Assembly (NCBI GenBank): GCA_903909215.1 | Contig: CAIVUX010000018.1 | Span: 1 to 64,000 of the forward strand | Reading direction: 5' to 3' | DNA length: 64,000 nt | Origin: an uncultured Ferrovum sp. | GTDB taxonomy: Bacteria > Pseudomonadota > Gammaproteobacteria > Burkholderiales > Ferrovaceae | In this document: positions 1-8,320 of the stretch, one piece after another | Layout of the letters: each line of letters begins with the position of its first letter | Position numbering within the stretch: position 1 is the first letter of the stretch | The notes under the pieces: generated by a model | The model's database searches: none | What the model saw: only the letters and a program-made list of their open reading frames with translations | Told to the model about the DNA's origin: nothing | Program-made: the position numbers and the translations under genes

Positions 1-141
1 GTAGCTCTTGGCTTCGCCACCAAACTTCTTCGCCAGAACCACGGTCAAGGCCGCAGTTAATGTGGTCTTACCATGATCCACGTGTCCGATGGTGCCCACG
101 TTGACGTGGGGTTTTGTCCGTTCAAATTTACCTTTGGCCAT
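1..141 (-). CDS. tuf: Elongation factor Tu, N-terminal 47 codons (gene continues beyond window start)
   Basis: The protein begins [20 protein letters not shown] followed by VDHGKTT, the P-loop (G1) of the translational GTPase EF-Tu, which delivers aminoacyl-tRNA to the ribosome. Only the first 47 residues lie in the window. The ATG is at 139-141, preceded on its strand by an AAGGAA ribosome binding site. It lies directly downstream of tRNA-Tyr, tRNA-Gly and tRNA-Thr on the same strand, the arrangement of the E. coli tufB operon, so it is probably cotranscribed with them. A second tuf copy, usual in proteobacteria, would be outside the window. Confidence 0.97.
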   Translation of the reverse strand, partial: MAKGKFERTKPHVNVGTIGHVDHGKTTLTAALTVVLAKKFGGEAKSY

Positions 142-195
142 AATCAATTTCCTTGAAGAATTCTCGGCATATGCCGCTTTATGCACTAAATAATG

Positions 196-270
<75 letters not shown>

Positions 271-296
271 GCTGCCTTCACCCTGACCTTTAATAT

Positions 297-370
297 TGGA
301 GCGGGTGAAGGGAATCGAACCCTCGTCATAAGCTTGGAAGGCTTCAGCTCTACCATTGAGCTACACCCGC
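297..370 (-). tRNA. glyT: tRNA-Gly (anticodon TCC)
   Basis: Cloverleaf on the minus strand with acceptor GCGGGTG/CACCCGC, D arm AGCTCAATGGTAGAGC, anticodon TCC in the loop TTCCAAG, T arm GGGTTCGATTCCC and encoded CCA (297-299). It is 74 nt long. A closely similar tRNA-Gly with anticodon CCC lies at 29725-29798. Confidence 0.97.
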
Positions 371-405
371 ATTCCTAATTCCTGACCGTTTTCATCCTTA
401 TTTCA

Positions 406-512
<107 letters not shown>

Positions 513-624
513 AAAATGAACCCACAATTATGGGGTAGCAGTACAGGACTGTCAACGCCTATCTGCGCAAGAACCGTACCAAAAGGGGTTTTAGAGAATA
601 AATTTATTGTTTTTAAGCGGAAAA

Positions 625-671
625 GGGGTCAGACCCTAGGCGGGGTCTGACCCTGCCTGGGGTCTGACCCC
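625..671. repeat. Three GGGGTC(A/T)GACCC(C/T) palindromes, 17-bp spacing (locus 1)
   Basis: Copies at 625-637 (GGGGTCAGACCCT), 642-654 (GGGGTCTGACCCT) and 659-671 (GGGGTCTGACCCC). Start-to-start distance is exactly 17 bp twice. Each copy is a 6-bp inverted repeat around a single central A or T. The cluster lies in the spacer between tRNA-Thr(TGT) and tRNA-Tyr. The same unit recurs at five other loci in this window. Confidence 0.9.
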
Positions 672-679
672 TATGGAAT

Positions 680-755
680 TGGTGCCGGCACCAAGAATCG
701 AACTCGGGACCTTCTGATTACAAATCAGCTGCTCTACCAACTGAGCTATGCCGGC
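680..755 (-). tRNA. thrU: tRNA-Thr (anticodon TGT)
   Basis: Minus-strand cloverleaf: acceptor GCCGGCA/TGCCGGC, D arm AGCTCAGTTGGTAGAGC, anticodon TGT in the loop of stem CTGAT/ATCAG, T arm GAGTTCGATTC, encoded CCA (680-682). First gene of the tRNA-tuf cluster; it starts only 26 bases past the sspB stop codon, so it is either cotranscribed with sspAB or has a promoter inside sspB. Confidence 0.97.
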
Positions 756-781
756 AATATGTTGCTAACTTCGTCGAAAAT

Positions 782-1213
782 CTACTTAATAACCGTTAAC
801 GTCGGCTTTTTGGCCGGTTTTTCTGCCACGACTTCTGCCTGAGGGTCCAATGAATCGATCATTGGGGCAGAGTTCTCCGCAGCCCCTGCTTCAGGGTTGA
901 CTGTTTCCAGCTCAAACCCCATGCCCACGCTGGTTTCTCGGGCAAAAATACCCATCACCGCCGACCAGGGCACCCTAATTTCGTGAGAAACCCCACTAAA
1001 TCGCGCGCTAAACTGAATGCCCTCGTTGCTCATGGTGAGGTTACGGGTAGCGCTGCTGCTAATATTCAGAGCAATCTGCCCATCTTGTACAAAGGGCATG
1101 GGCACCCGCGTATCCGCCCCAACCTTCACTTGAATCATGGGTGTTAGGCCATTATCGCTACACCATTCCCATAAGGCACGTCCCAAATAAGGCTTGGTAG
1201 AGGAAGTACTCAC
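782..1213 (-). CDS. sspB: ClpXP protease specificity-enhancing factor SspB
   Basis: A 143-residue protein matching SspB, the adaptor that hands ssrA-tagged proteins to ClpXP. The N-terminal two-thirds form the conserved substrate-binding domain (PYLGRALWEWCSDNGLTP near the start, a VPMPFV segment, IRVPWSAVMGIFARE near 80-92). A disordered acidic stretch follows, and the last residues, LTVIK, resemble the ClpX-docking XB tail (LRVVK type) of E. coli SspB. The start codon is GTG at 1211-1213, directly after the sspA TAA stop, so translation is probably coupled. Confidence 0.93.
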   Translation of the reverse strand: MSTSSTKPYLGRALWEWCSDNGLTPMIQVKVGADTRVPMPFVQDGQIALNISSSATRNLTMSNEGIQFSARFSGVSHEIRVPWSAVMGIFARETSVGMGFELETVNPEAGAAENSAPMIDSLDPQAEVVAEKPAKKPTLTVIK

Positions 1214-1813
1214 TTACTTGCGCATGGCCTTTTCTGAAGGCGTCATGGAGTCAATGAAGGCCTGCCGAGAGAACAGCCGCTCAGCGTATTTTAACAGGGG
1301 CGCTGCGGTACGCGGCAGGTTAATTTGGTAATGGTCCAAACGCCACAGCAAGGGCGCAATGGCCACATCCAGCATCGAAAACTCCTCGCCCAACATAAAC
1401 TTCTGTTTGACGAATACAGGGGCAATTTGCACCAAGTTTTCACGAATCAACCCACGGGCCTTTTCGGCTACCTTGGCCACACCGCCTTCCAGCACCGCCA
1501 CTTGCGAAAACAGCTCACGTTCGAAGCGGAACAAGAACAACCGAGCGCGGGCGCGCATGACGGGGTCGGCGGGCATCAGCTGCGGATGAGGAAAGCGCTC
1601 ATCAATGTACTCATTAATGATGTTGGATTCATACAGAATCAGGTCCCGCTCCACCAGAATAGGCACCTGGTTGTAGGGGTTCATGACCCCAATGTCTTCC
1701 GGTTTGCTGAATAAATCGATATCAATGATCTGGAAATCCATGCCCTTTTCATAGAGCACGATGCGGCAACGCTGGCTAAATGGGCAGGTTGTCCCTGAAT
1801 ATAAGGTCATCAT
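1214..1813 (-). CDS. sspA: Stringent starvation protein A (GST-fold RNA polymerase-associated factor)
   Basis: 199 residues with a glutathione-S-transferase fold: thioredoxin-like N-terminal half starting TLYSGTTCPFSQRCR and a helical C-terminal half with the LDVAIAPLLWR segment. The surface motif Pro-His-Pro at residues 75-77 corresponds to the PHP pocket of E. coli SspA needed for contact with RNA polymerase sigma-70. The first two codons are both ATG. It lies 36 bases downstream of petC and abuts sspB, the usual sspAB pair; linkage to petABC is common in betaproteobacteria. Confidence 0.94.
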   Translation of the reverse strand: MMTLYSGTTCPFSQRCRIVLYEKGMDFQIIDIDLFSKPEDIGVMNPYNQVPILVERDLILYESNIINEYIDERFPHPQLMPADPVMRARARLFLFRFERELFSQVAVLEGGVAKVAEKARGLIRENLVQIAPVFVKQKFMLGEEFSMLDVAIAPLLWRLDHYQINLPRTAAPLLKYAERLFSRQAFIDSMTPSEKAMRK

Positions 1814-1849
1814 GTTGTTTTACTCGCTGTGTTATTGGCCTGACAGGGG

Positions 1850-2599
1850 TTAATGAACGTCTTTCCAATACTCGTGTTTCAAGGCACGGGTAATGACAAA
1901 AGCGATTCCTAAAAAAATCATCACATAAAAACCAATGTGAATCCGTGTTTCTCTCACAGGCTCTGCTATGAATACCAAATAATTGACCAAATCGGCCGCA
2001 AACCGATCGTATTCTTGCGGCGAAAGCTTGCCGGGTTTGGATAATACCAGTTGTCCGCTCGCATGTTCGCCCGTTTTGGCAGGTTCCGCCACCCATTGCT
2101 GCTCGCCTTGCAAATCGTACAACACATGAGGCATGGCCACGCCGGGGTAGATGCGGTTATTCCAGCCCGATGCGCGCTCATCATCACGGTAAAAACTGCG
2201 CAAATAAGTGTATAGCCAATCAGCGCCGCGCACGCGGGCCTCCACCGACAAATCAGGAGGCGGTACACCAAACCACAGCTTGGCATCCTTGGGGTTTAAC
2301 ACCACCGTCATGGTGTCGCCAATTTTGGCGCCGGTTAAAATAAGATTGCTCTTGATCTCGGCCTCGCTCAATCCAATTTTGGTAAGCAAGTTGTAGCGCA
2401 TGTACTGCGCGCCGTGACACGTTAAACAGTAGTTGGCAAAATGCTGAGCGCCGCGCTGCAATGAAACATTGTCAGAAGGATCAATGGGCGCACGGTCCAG
2501 CTTAGGCCCCTCATTGGCCAATGCGGCAGACAGACCCAACATCAAGAAGCCAACCACAAACACTCTCACGCTGCGAATTTTCCAGGATGTGTTTTTCAT
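1850..2599 (-). CDS. petC: Ubiquinol-cytochrome c reductase, cytochrome c1 subunit
   Basis: A 249-residue membrane-anchored c-type cytochrome of the bc1 complex. It has a signal peptide (about 1-29, cleavage after LANE-like residues), the haem-binding CLTCH at residues 58-62, a candidate axial Met at 156 in GVAMPHVL, the PPPDLS motif near 113-118, and a C-terminal transmembrane anchor ending KHEYWKDVH. It passes electrons from the Rieske centre to soluble cytochrome c in the periplasm. The start overlaps the petB stop by one base. Last gene of petABC. Confidence 0.96.
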   Translation of the reverse strand: MKNTSWKIRSVRVFVVGFLMLGLSAALANEGPKLDRAPIDPSDNVSLQRGAQHFANYCLTCHGAQYMRYNLLTKIGLSEAEIKSNLILTGAKIGDTMTVVLNPKDAKLWFGVPPPDLSVEARVRGADWLYTYLRSFYRDDERASGWNNRIYPGVAMPHVLYDLQGEQQWVAEPAKTGEHASGQLVLSKPGKLSPQEYDRFAADLVNYLVFIAEPVRETRIHIGFYVMIFLGIAFVITRALKHEYWKDVH

Positions 2600-3816
2600 C
2601 AGCCGGTCACTCGCTCAGGCACAGGTTTGGTTTTATCCAACTTGGTGTAAATGGGCATGAAAATGAAGAAGCTGAAATACACCAAGGCGCAAATGCGCGA
2701 CACGGGATTAACGTACCAAAGGTTGGGATCTTGCGTGCCCATGTAACCCAAGGTGACAAAAGACACTAAAAATAATCCCAACGCTATTTTGAACAAGTTG
2801 CCGCGGTAGCGAATGGACTTTACGCGACCACGGTCCAACCAAGGCAGCAGGAAGAAAATACCCACCGCAAGGCCCATGGCAATCACGCCCAATTGTTTCT
2901 GTGGCACCGCGCGCAAAATGGCGTAATACGGCGTGAAATACCATACCGGCGCAATATGCGGTGGTGTTTTCATGGGGTCGGCAGGAATAAAATTATTGTC
3001 TTCTAAAAAGTAGCCGTCCATTTCGGGAGCGAAAAAAATAATACCGAAATACACAATTAAAAAGCCTACCGTCCCCATGATGTCTTTCACCGTATAGTAG
3101 GGGTGAAAAGGAATGCCATCTAAGGGAATGCCGGTGTTGGGATCTTTGTATTTTTTAATTTCGATGCCGTCGGGGTTATTGGAACCCACGGCATGCAACG
3201 CCACAATGTGCAGAAACACCAAGATCACCAATATCAGCGGCAAGGCGATAACGTGGAAGGCAAAGAAGCGATTCAGTGTGGCGTCGGCGATGACATAATC
3301 ACCGCGAATCCACAAGGCCAAAGGGGGGCTTAGGGCGTCGATGAGCGACACAATGACCTGCGCGCCCCAATAAGACATTTGCCCCCAAGGCAAGAGATAG
3401 CCAAAAAATGCTTCTGCCATCAAGCATAAAAAGATGGCCATACCCAACAACCAAATCAATTCACGTGGTTTTTGGTAAGAGCCATAGAGCATGCCGCGCA
3501 ACATATGCAAATACACCACCACAAAGAACATGGAGGCGCCGGTGGAGTGCATGTAACGAATCAGCCAACCGTAATCCACGTCGCGCATGATAAATTCTAC
3601 AGAGGCAAAGGCAAAACGGGCATCCGGTTTGTAATACATGGTGAGGAAAATGCCGGTGACAATCTGAATGACCAACACCAATAAAGCCAGCGAACCAAAG
3701 TAATACCAGAAGTTAAAATTCTTAGGCGTGTAGTACTCGGCCAGATGCTCTCTCCACACCGACATTAAAGGGAAACGTGCATCCACCCAACCCAATAAAC
3801 CTGTAGGTTCTTTCAT
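2599..3816 (-). CDS. petB: Ubiquinol-cytochrome c reductase, cytochrome b subunit
   Basis: 405 residues, eight or so membrane helices. The four haem ligands are His90 and His104 on helix B and His188 and His203 on helix D; the helix D pair is 15 apart, one more than in alphaproteobacterial and mitochondrial cytochrome b. The Qo-site motif usually written PEWY reads PVWY here (in HIAPVWYFTPYY), a form I recall from other beta- and gammaproteobacterial bc1 complexes. The protein oxidises ubiquinol and splits its electrons between Rieske/cytochrome c1 and the low-potential haems. Two bases separate it from petA. Confidence 0.97.
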   Translation of the reverse strand: MKEPTGLLGWVDARFPLMSVWREHLAEYYTPKNFNFWYYFGSLALLVLVIQIVTGIFLTMYYKPDARFAFASVEFIMRDVDYGWLIRYMHSTGASMFFVVVYLHMLRGMLYGSYQKPRELIWLLGMAIFLCLMAEAFFGYLLPWGQMSYWGAQVIVSLIDALSPPLALWIRGDYVIADATLNRFFAFHVIALPLILVILVFLHIVALHAVGSNNPDGIEIKKYKDPNTGIPLDGIPFHPYYTVKDIMGTVGFLIVYFGIIFFAPEMDGYFLEDNNFIPADPMKTPPHIAPVWYFTPYYAILRAVPQKQLGVIAMGLAVGIFFLLPWLDRGRVKSIRYRGNLFKIALGLFLVSFVTLGYMGTQDPNLWYVNPVSRICALVYFSFFIFMPIYTKLDKTKPVPERVTG

Positions 3817-3818
3817 GA

Positions 3819-4421
3819 TTAGGCCCCCTTCTTATCTTCACCAATCAGCAAGCGGGTGCCGCTGAGGTAACTGTGAGGAGGAATGCTCAAGTTAACGGGG
3901 GCTGGAACACCCTTAAACACCCGAGCCGACATATCGTATTTAGAACCATGACAGGGACAGAAAAAACCGCCCGGCCAATCATCGGACATGCCCTCCACAT
4001 TGCCCATTTTAGAGCGATTCAGTGGGGTACAGCCCAAATGGGTACAAATACCCACCACCACCAAGTTATTGGGGTGCTCTGCCATCGAGCGATTGGCGTT
4101 TTTGCAATAAACGGGCTGGTCGGATTCGGCTGAGTCAGGATCGCGCAGCAACGCGACGTTTTTCGAGAGCTGGGCCATCATTTCGGGGGTACGGTTCACT
4201 ACCCACACCGGTTGACCACGCCATTCTTGGGTAATCATCATGCCCGGCTCTAATTGGGAAATATCTATTTCCACGGGCGCGCCAGCAGCACGCGCACGTG
4301 CGCTAGGTAACATACTGATTACAAAAGGAATAGCAATCGAAATCCCGCCCACTGCTCCGACTGCAGCGCTGGCCGCGACCAAGAACCGCCGCCGACGGGG
4401 GTCTGAACGCATTTCACTCAT
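3819..4421 (-). CDS. petA: Ubiquinol-cytochrome c reductase, Rieske iron-sulfur subunit
   Basis: 200 residues. The N-terminus has a twin-arginine signal-anchor (RRRRFLVAA at about 10-18, then a hydrophobic stretch to 38). The [2Fe-2S] boxes are CTHLGC (Cys126, His128, Cys131) and CPCHGS (Cys155, Cys157, His158); Cys131 and Cys157 should form the stabilising disulfide. Rieske proteins are exported folded by the Tat system, whose genes tatABC lie about 1.3 kb away in this window. First gene of petABC, divergent from the degS-like gene. Confidence 0.97.
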   Translation of the reverse strand: MSEMRSDPRRRRFLVAASAAVGAVGGISIAIPFVISMLPSARARAAGAPVEIDISQLEPGMMITQEWRGQPVWVVNRTPEMMAQLSKNVALLRDPDSAESDQPVYCKNANRSMAEHPNNLVVVGICTHLGCTPLNRSKMGNVEGMSDDWPGGFFCPCHGSKYDMSARVFKGVPAPVNLSIPPHSYLSGTRLLIGEDKKGA

Positions 4422-4468
4422 GGTTAATTACCTGTTCTAGGCTAAAATAGGGGCAAATTAATGGGGCT

Positions 4469-4477
4469 ATTCTAGCA
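4469..4477 (-). promoter_or_regulatory. Possible extended -10 promoter of petABC
   Basis: On the minus strand TGC is followed by TAGAAT, an extended -10 (TGn-TAnAAT) about 48 bases before the petA ATG. The -35 match (TTAAGG, 17 bp upstream) is weak. Position in the divergent petA/degS spacer supports it; no experimental basis. Confidence 0.35.
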
Positions 4478-4576
4478 GAATCATGCACAAACCTTAAGCG
4501 CTGCACGTCACTTTGCCGCTTTACTTGTTAAAATTATCAGGCGCTATGCGCCAGAATCTTCTAGGATCTTGATTTC

Positions 4577-5743
4577 ATGAGAAAGCTTTGGCTGGTTTTT
4601 GCTCAGTCCGTCACCGTCTGTCTGGGAATTTTATTTGTAGCCTCCTTGTTCCGCCAGGATTTTCTACCCCACCAAGCTTCATTGAGTACCCTGCGCGAGG
4701 TCACGCGCGAGGGAGCAACCCCTCCTGCGGGCTCTTATCGAGAAGCGGCACGCAAAGCCATGCCCTCTGTGGTCAACATTTTCACCAGTAAAGAAGTAAA
4801 AGCCCACCACCCCAACCCGTTCCCAGACAGTCCTGAGTTGCGCCGCTTCTTTGGCGACAACGCCCCACCCGAGACCCAACGACAACTGAGCCTGGGATCT
4901 GGGGTCATCGTGCTCTCTGAGGGGTATATCCTCACCAACGACCATGTGATTGATGGGGCACAAGAAATTCAGGTGGCGCTGTCCGATGGCCGTACCGTGA
5001 AAGCGCAAGTGGTGGGGGCAGACCCTGAAACCGATATTGCGGTATTAAAAGTCAATTTAAAAGGCCTACCCGCCATTACTTTTGCCACCTCTGAGCAAGT
5101 GCGCGTGGGCGACGTGGCTTTGGCTATTGGTAACCCCTTCGGCGTAGGCGAAACCGTGACCATGGGCATTGTGAGCGCCTTAGGGCGCAGCCGCCTAGGA
5201 ATCAACACCTTTGAAAACTTTATTCAAACCGACGCTGCCATTAACCCCGGTAATTCAGGCGGCGCCTTGGTCGATGTTTCTGGCAACTTAATTGGCATTA
5301 ACACCGCCATTTATTCCAAGACCGGCGGTTCGCAGGGCATCGGTTTTACAATACCGGTGAGCATCGCTAAAAATGTCATGGAAGAAATCATCAAAGCCGG
5401 GGATGTGACACGCGGTTGGATTGGCGTAGAAGTGCAAGACATCACCCCTGAATTGGCGGAATCATTTCGCTTGAATAAACCCAAAGGGGCCTTAATTGCC
5501 TCGGTCATGAAAGGCGGCCCTGCAGAAAAATCAGGGATTAAGGCCGGCGATATTTTGATTGAAGTCAACGGCGCGTCAATTGGCGATTCGCAAGAAATGC
5601 TGAACCGAGTGGCCGCATTAAAACCCAAAGTGAGTGCTAACTTTAAAGTGCTGCGCAATCGTCAAACATTGGTGTTGGCTGTATTGGTGGGTAAGCGACC
5701 CAAAGGCACTATTCGGAATCTGGAAGAGGACGACGGGCAGTAG
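4577..5743 (+). CDS. Membrane-anchored DegS/HtrA-type serine protease with one PDZ domain
   Basis: 388 residues. An N-terminal transmembrane anchor (about 6-25) places the rest in the periplasm. The trypsin-like domain has the catalytic triad His123 (LTNDHV), Asp153 (DPETDIAVLKV) and Ser227 (GNSGGAL). A single PDZ domain follows (about 280-370, with GGPAEKSGIKAGDIL). One PDZ and an uncleaved anchor fit DegS, the protease that starts cleavage of anti-sigma-E factors, rather than two-PDZ DegP; whether it does that here is inference. It is divergent from petABC and its 3' end overlaps tatC on the other strand by 35 bp. Confidence 0.9.
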   Translation: MRKLWLVFAQSVTVCLGILFVASLFRQDFLPHQASLSTLREVTREGATPPAGSYREAARKAMPSVVNIFTSKEVKAHHPNPFPDSPELRRFFGDNAPPETQRQLSLGSGVIVLSEGYILTNDHVIDGAQEIQVALSDGRTVKAQVVGADPETDIAVLKVNLKGLPAITFATSEQVRVGDVALAIGNPFGVGETVTMGIVSALGRSRLGINTFENFIQTDAAINPGNSGGALVDVSGNLIGINTAIYSKTGGSQGIGFTIPVSIAKNVMEEIIKAGDVTRGWIGVEVQDITPELAESFRLNKPKGALIASVMKGGPAEKSGIKAGDILIEVNGASIGDSQEMLNRVAALKPKVSANFKVLRNRQTLVLAVLVGKRPKGTIRNLEEDDGQ

Positions 5744-6464
5744 TCATTCTGTTGGCCACTAAGATTCCCACCTCGTAGAGCAGCCACAACGGTACTGCGA
5801 GGAGCGTTTGTGATACGGCATCGGGCGGCGTAAAGATGGCGCCCACTATGAACGCGCCCACAATCACATAACGGCGCGCCGCGCGCAATTGCACCACAGT
5901 AACCGCACCCAGCTTGACCAACAACACCACAGCCACAGGTGTTTCAAACGCCAAACCAAAGGCCAAGAACATGTTGGTGACAAAACCCAAATACTTTTCT
6001 ATGTCGGTCATAATTTCCACGCCTATGGGTGCGGTGTGGGTAATAAAACCAAACACAAAAGGGAACACTGCAAAGTAGGCAAAGCTCATGCCGAAATAAA
6101 ATAATAAAGCGCTGGTAACCACCAACGGCAACGCCAGACGCTTTTCATGGGCGTATAGGCCGGGCGCCACAAAGCCCCAAATTTGATACAGCACGTAAGG
6201 TAACGCCAACAAAAAAGCCACCAGTGCCGCCACTTTCATGGGTACAAAAAAAGGTGTAGTCACTTCAGTGGCAATCATATGACCGCCCGCCGGCATCTTG
6301 CTCAGCAAAGGCAAGGCCAGCCACGTATAGAGCGTATTGGCAAAGGGCAGCAAGCATAAAAACAAGACGAACACCGCAGCCACTGCACGCACCAAGCGGC
6401 TGCGCAACTCAACCAAATGGGCAATAAATTCCTGAACGCCGCTGCCCTCCATCTCTTCGCTCAC
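5709..6464 (-). CDS. tatC: Sec-independent (Tat) translocase subunit TatC
   Basis: 251 residues with six predicted membrane helices. The N-terminus carries the conserved cytoplasmic segment FIAHLVELRSRL that helps bind twin-arginine signals, and helix connections show FVAPGLYAHEKR and FTPPDAVSQ. TatC is the receptor for twin-arginine signal peptides. It overlaps the end of tatB by four bases (ATGA), completing tatABC. The last 35 bp are antisense to the end of the DegS-like gene, so the two genes converge without a spacer. Confidence 0.96.
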   Translation of the reverse strand: MSEEMEGSGVQEFIAHLVELRSRLVRAVAAVFVLFLCLLPFANTLYTWLALPLLSKMPAGGHMIATEVTTPFFVPMKVAALVAFLLALPYVLYQIWGFVAPGLYAHEKRLALPLVVTSALLFYFGMSFAYFAVFPFVFGFITHTAPIGVEIMTDIEKYLGFVTNMFLAFGLAFETPVAVVLLVKLGAVTVVQLRAARRYVIVGAFIVGAIFTPPDAVSQTLLAVPLWLLYEVGILVANRMTTARRPLPDSE

Positions 6465-6964
6465 GAAGCCTCCGGCGTACTGGGTTCATCCAGACTTAGG
6501 GAGGTCTGTGGGCTGCTTATGGCCTTGCTGCGTTTGGGAGGGGGGCGGCTGACGCTAAAGGGGTCACCACCAATACCGGCCACCAGAGGCGCTCTGAGAG
6601 ATTCGTTATTGCGCATGACAGGATCTTCAGATGCTGCACTCATCAGTACAGAAGACGCTGTGGGGACTGTCATTATTTCAGCGGGGGTAACCGGGCTATT
6701 TAATAGCGCATTGGTTTCATTTACGGAAGCGCTGGCCCAGCGCTGTGCTTCGCTGGCGGTTTCATTCATGCGCTGCTGCAAATCTTTCAGTTCGGATTTG
6801 CGAATTTCTTCATCAATCTCAGACTTTACAGAAGAAGCGTAACGGCGAAAACGTCCCAACAGTATGCCCGCGGCGCGCGCCACTTTCGGCAGTCGCTCAG
6901 GGCCAATGGCCACCAAAGCCACCACCCCAATCAAGCCAATTTCAGAGACGCTGAAATCAAACAT
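6461..6964 (-). CDS. tatB: Sec-independent (Tat) translocase subunit TatB
   Basis: 167 residues: a short N-terminal membrane helix with the TatB-specific Glu near residue 8 (FDFSVSEIGLIGVVALVAIGP), the hinge GPERLP, a long amphipathic helix (about 25-75) and a variable low-complexity tail. TatB forms the receptor complex with TatC. It starts six bases after tatA ends and overlaps tatC by four. Tail sequence is not conserved and nothing can be said of its function. Confidence 0.94.
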   Translation of the reverse strand: MFDFSVSEIGLIGVVALVAIGPERLPKVARAAGILLGRFRRYASSVKSEIDEEIRKSELKDLQQRMNETASEAQRWASASVNETNALLNSPVTPAEIMTVPTASSVLMSAASEDPVMRNNESLRAPLVAGIGGDPFSVSRPPPKRSKAISSPQTSLSLDEPSTPEAS

Positions 6965-6970
6965 GCGCGA

Positions 6971-7204
6971 TCACGAGTGGCTTTTGTCTCGTGCATTCAC
7001 ATCCGCCGTCGTGGATGCAGTATTGTTTTGTTCTAAAGGTTTTTTGTCCTCGGTAGTGGTTCCTCCGCTAGACATCCCTTCTTTAAAACTTTTTACAGCG
7101 CCGCCCAAATCAGCGCCAATATTGCGCAGCTTCTTGGTGCCAAACACCAACACCACAATCAATAAAATCAGCAGCAAGTGCTGAATGGTAAATAGATCAC
7201 CCAT
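6971..7204 (-). CDS. tatA: Sec-independent (Tat) translocase pore subunit TatA
   Basis: 77 residues from the ATG at 7202-7204, which has an AGAGGAGT ribosome binding site upstream; an in-frame start nine codons earlier lacks one. It starts with a single membrane helix ([19 protein letters not shown]), then the hinge and conserved [20 protein letters not shown] amphipathic helix, then a polar tail. TatA multimers make the protein-conducting passage. First of tatABC, 38 bases after hinT, and so probably part of the long his transcript. Confidence 0.95.
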   Translation of the reverse strand: MGDLFTIQHLLLILLIVVLVFGTKKLRNIGADLGGAVKSFKEGMSSGGTTTEDKKPLEQNNTASTTADVNARDKSHS

Positions 7205-7242
7205 GATTGACGACTCCTCTTTTAGGCGCAAATGCGCGCCAG

Positions 7243-7599
7243 TTATGGTTTGTTAATAAGGCTTTTCACGGCGGGTAAGGGCTGGCCGCCCAACACGTGA
7301 ACATGCAAGTGATACACTTCCTGCCCGCCGCCACTGCCTGTGTTAATCAGGGTGCGAAACCCTGTAGCCAACCCTTGCTCAGCCGCCAATTGAGGTGCCA
7401 ACAACAGGATTTTACCCAACATCGCTTGCTGCTCATCCGTGCATTGCGCCAATGAATCCACATGCTGTTTTGGAATAATCATGAAATGCACCGGCGCTAA
7501 GGGATGAATGTCATGAAAGGCGAACAGGTCCTCATCTTCATAAATGCGTTTGCTGGGCAACTCGCCGCGGCTGATGCGGCAAAAAATGCAATCACTCAT
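7243..7599 (-). CDS. hinT: HIT-family purine nucleoside phosphoramidase
   Basis: 118 residues with the histidine triad HLHVHVLGG near the C-terminus and the N-terminal [13 protein letters not shown] segment that binds zinc in this branch. HinT enzymes cleave AMP-lysine and similar phosphoramidates; the cellular substrate is unclear. Its ATG overlaps the hisE stop by four bases. The hisE-hinT-tatA order is usual in betaproteobacteria. Confidence 0.93.
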   Translation of the reverse strand: MSDCIFCRISRGELPSKRIYEDEDLFAFHDIHPLAPVHFMIIPKQHVDSLAQCTDEQQAMLGKILLLAPQLAAEQGLATGFRTLINTGSGGGQEVYHLHVHVLGGQPLPAVKSLINKP

Positions 7600-7928
7600 G
7601 GCAAGGGGCGGCGTGCCGCTTTTTCTTCTAGGCCCGAGATGCCTTCGCGGCGCGCTAATTCAGATAACACGTCGCGCGGGGCCAAACCACAATGCGCCAA
7701 CAGAATTAAAGAGTGAAACCAGAGATCGGCAGTTTCTTGCACCAAATGCAGTTTATCACCACCCTTGGCCGCCAAAATAGTTTCGATGGCTTCCTCGCCC
7801 ACCTTGCGGGCGATGGCATCCACGCCTTTGCCGTATAAACCAGCCACATAAGAGCTTTTGGGGTCTGACCCCTTGCGGGATTCCAGCATGGCACTTAATC
7901 GTTCCAAAATATCATGTTGTGTTTCCAC
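7596..7928 (-). CDS. hisE: Phosphoribosyl-ATP pyrophosphatase
   Basis: 110 residues from a GTG start at 7926-7928 that is preceded by GAGG; longer in-frame extensions run into hisI and lack homology. It hydrolyses phosphoribosyl-ATP to phosphoribosyl-AMP, the second step of histidine synthesis. Family motifs include [25 protein letters not shown] and ETADLWFH. The family's GADPxSSY segment is here encoded by a 13-bp GGGGTCAGACCCC repeat, read as GSDP. Eight bases separate it from hisI. Confidence 0.95.
   Translation of the reverse strand: METQHDILERLSAMLESRKGSDPKSSYVAGLYGKGVDAIARKVGEEAIETILAAKGGDKLHLVQETADLWFHSLILLAHCGLAPRDVLSELARREGISGLEEKAARRPLP
7860..7872. repeat. GGGGTCTGACCCC palindrome inside hisE (locus 2)
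   Basis: A perfect copy of the 13-bp unit. On the hisE strand it reads GGGGTCAGACCCC and is translated Gly-Ser-Asp-Pro, which coincides with a conserved position in the family, so chance convergence is possible at this site. Confidence 0.75.
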
Positions 7929-7936
7929 AGTGCGCC

Positions 7937-8320
7937 TCAGGATTTGTAAATTTGGCTGGGGTCCTTGATTACCGGGTCGGTTTCCACCCAAGCCTCGCCC
8001 ACCAGCTTCCGATAGAAGCATCGTACACGACCTGTGTGGCAAGCCAAGCCCCCCACTTGTTCTACCTCCAACAGCAAAACATCGCCATCGCAATCCAGGC
8101 GTATTTCTTTTACCCGTTGCATGTGGCCCGATTCTTCACCCTTATGCCAAAGTTTTTGACGTGAGCGTGACCAATAAACCGCTTCGCCACAGGCAAGCGT
8201 TTTTTCTAGAGCCTCCCGATTCATCCAGGCCAGCATCAGCACGCGGCCGGTACCCGTCTCTTGGGCAATGACAGCCAGCAGGCCTTTGTCGTCCCAGCGA
8301 ATTTCATCTACCCAACTCAC
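7937..8320 (-). CDS. hisI: Phosphoribosyl-AMP cyclohydrolase
   Basis: 127 residues; monofunctional form, separate from hisE as in many proteobacteria other than enterics. It opens the purine ring of phosphoribosyl-AMP (third histidine step). Diagnostic segments are [25 protein letters not shown], and the metal-binding DCDGD with GGLACHTG. Overlaps the hisF stop by four bases. Confidence 0.96.
   Translation of the reverse strand: MSWVDEIRWDDKGLLAVIAQETGTGRVLMLAWMNREALEKTLACGEAVYWSRSRQKLWHKGEESGHMQRVKEIRLDCDGDVLLLEVEQVGGLACHTGRVRCFYRKLVGEAWVETDPVIKDPSQIYKS

Noticed and set aside
1325-1714. Plus-strand open frames opposite sspA, pet and his genes
   Set aside because: All lie fully inside well supported genes on the other strand and show no family motifs.
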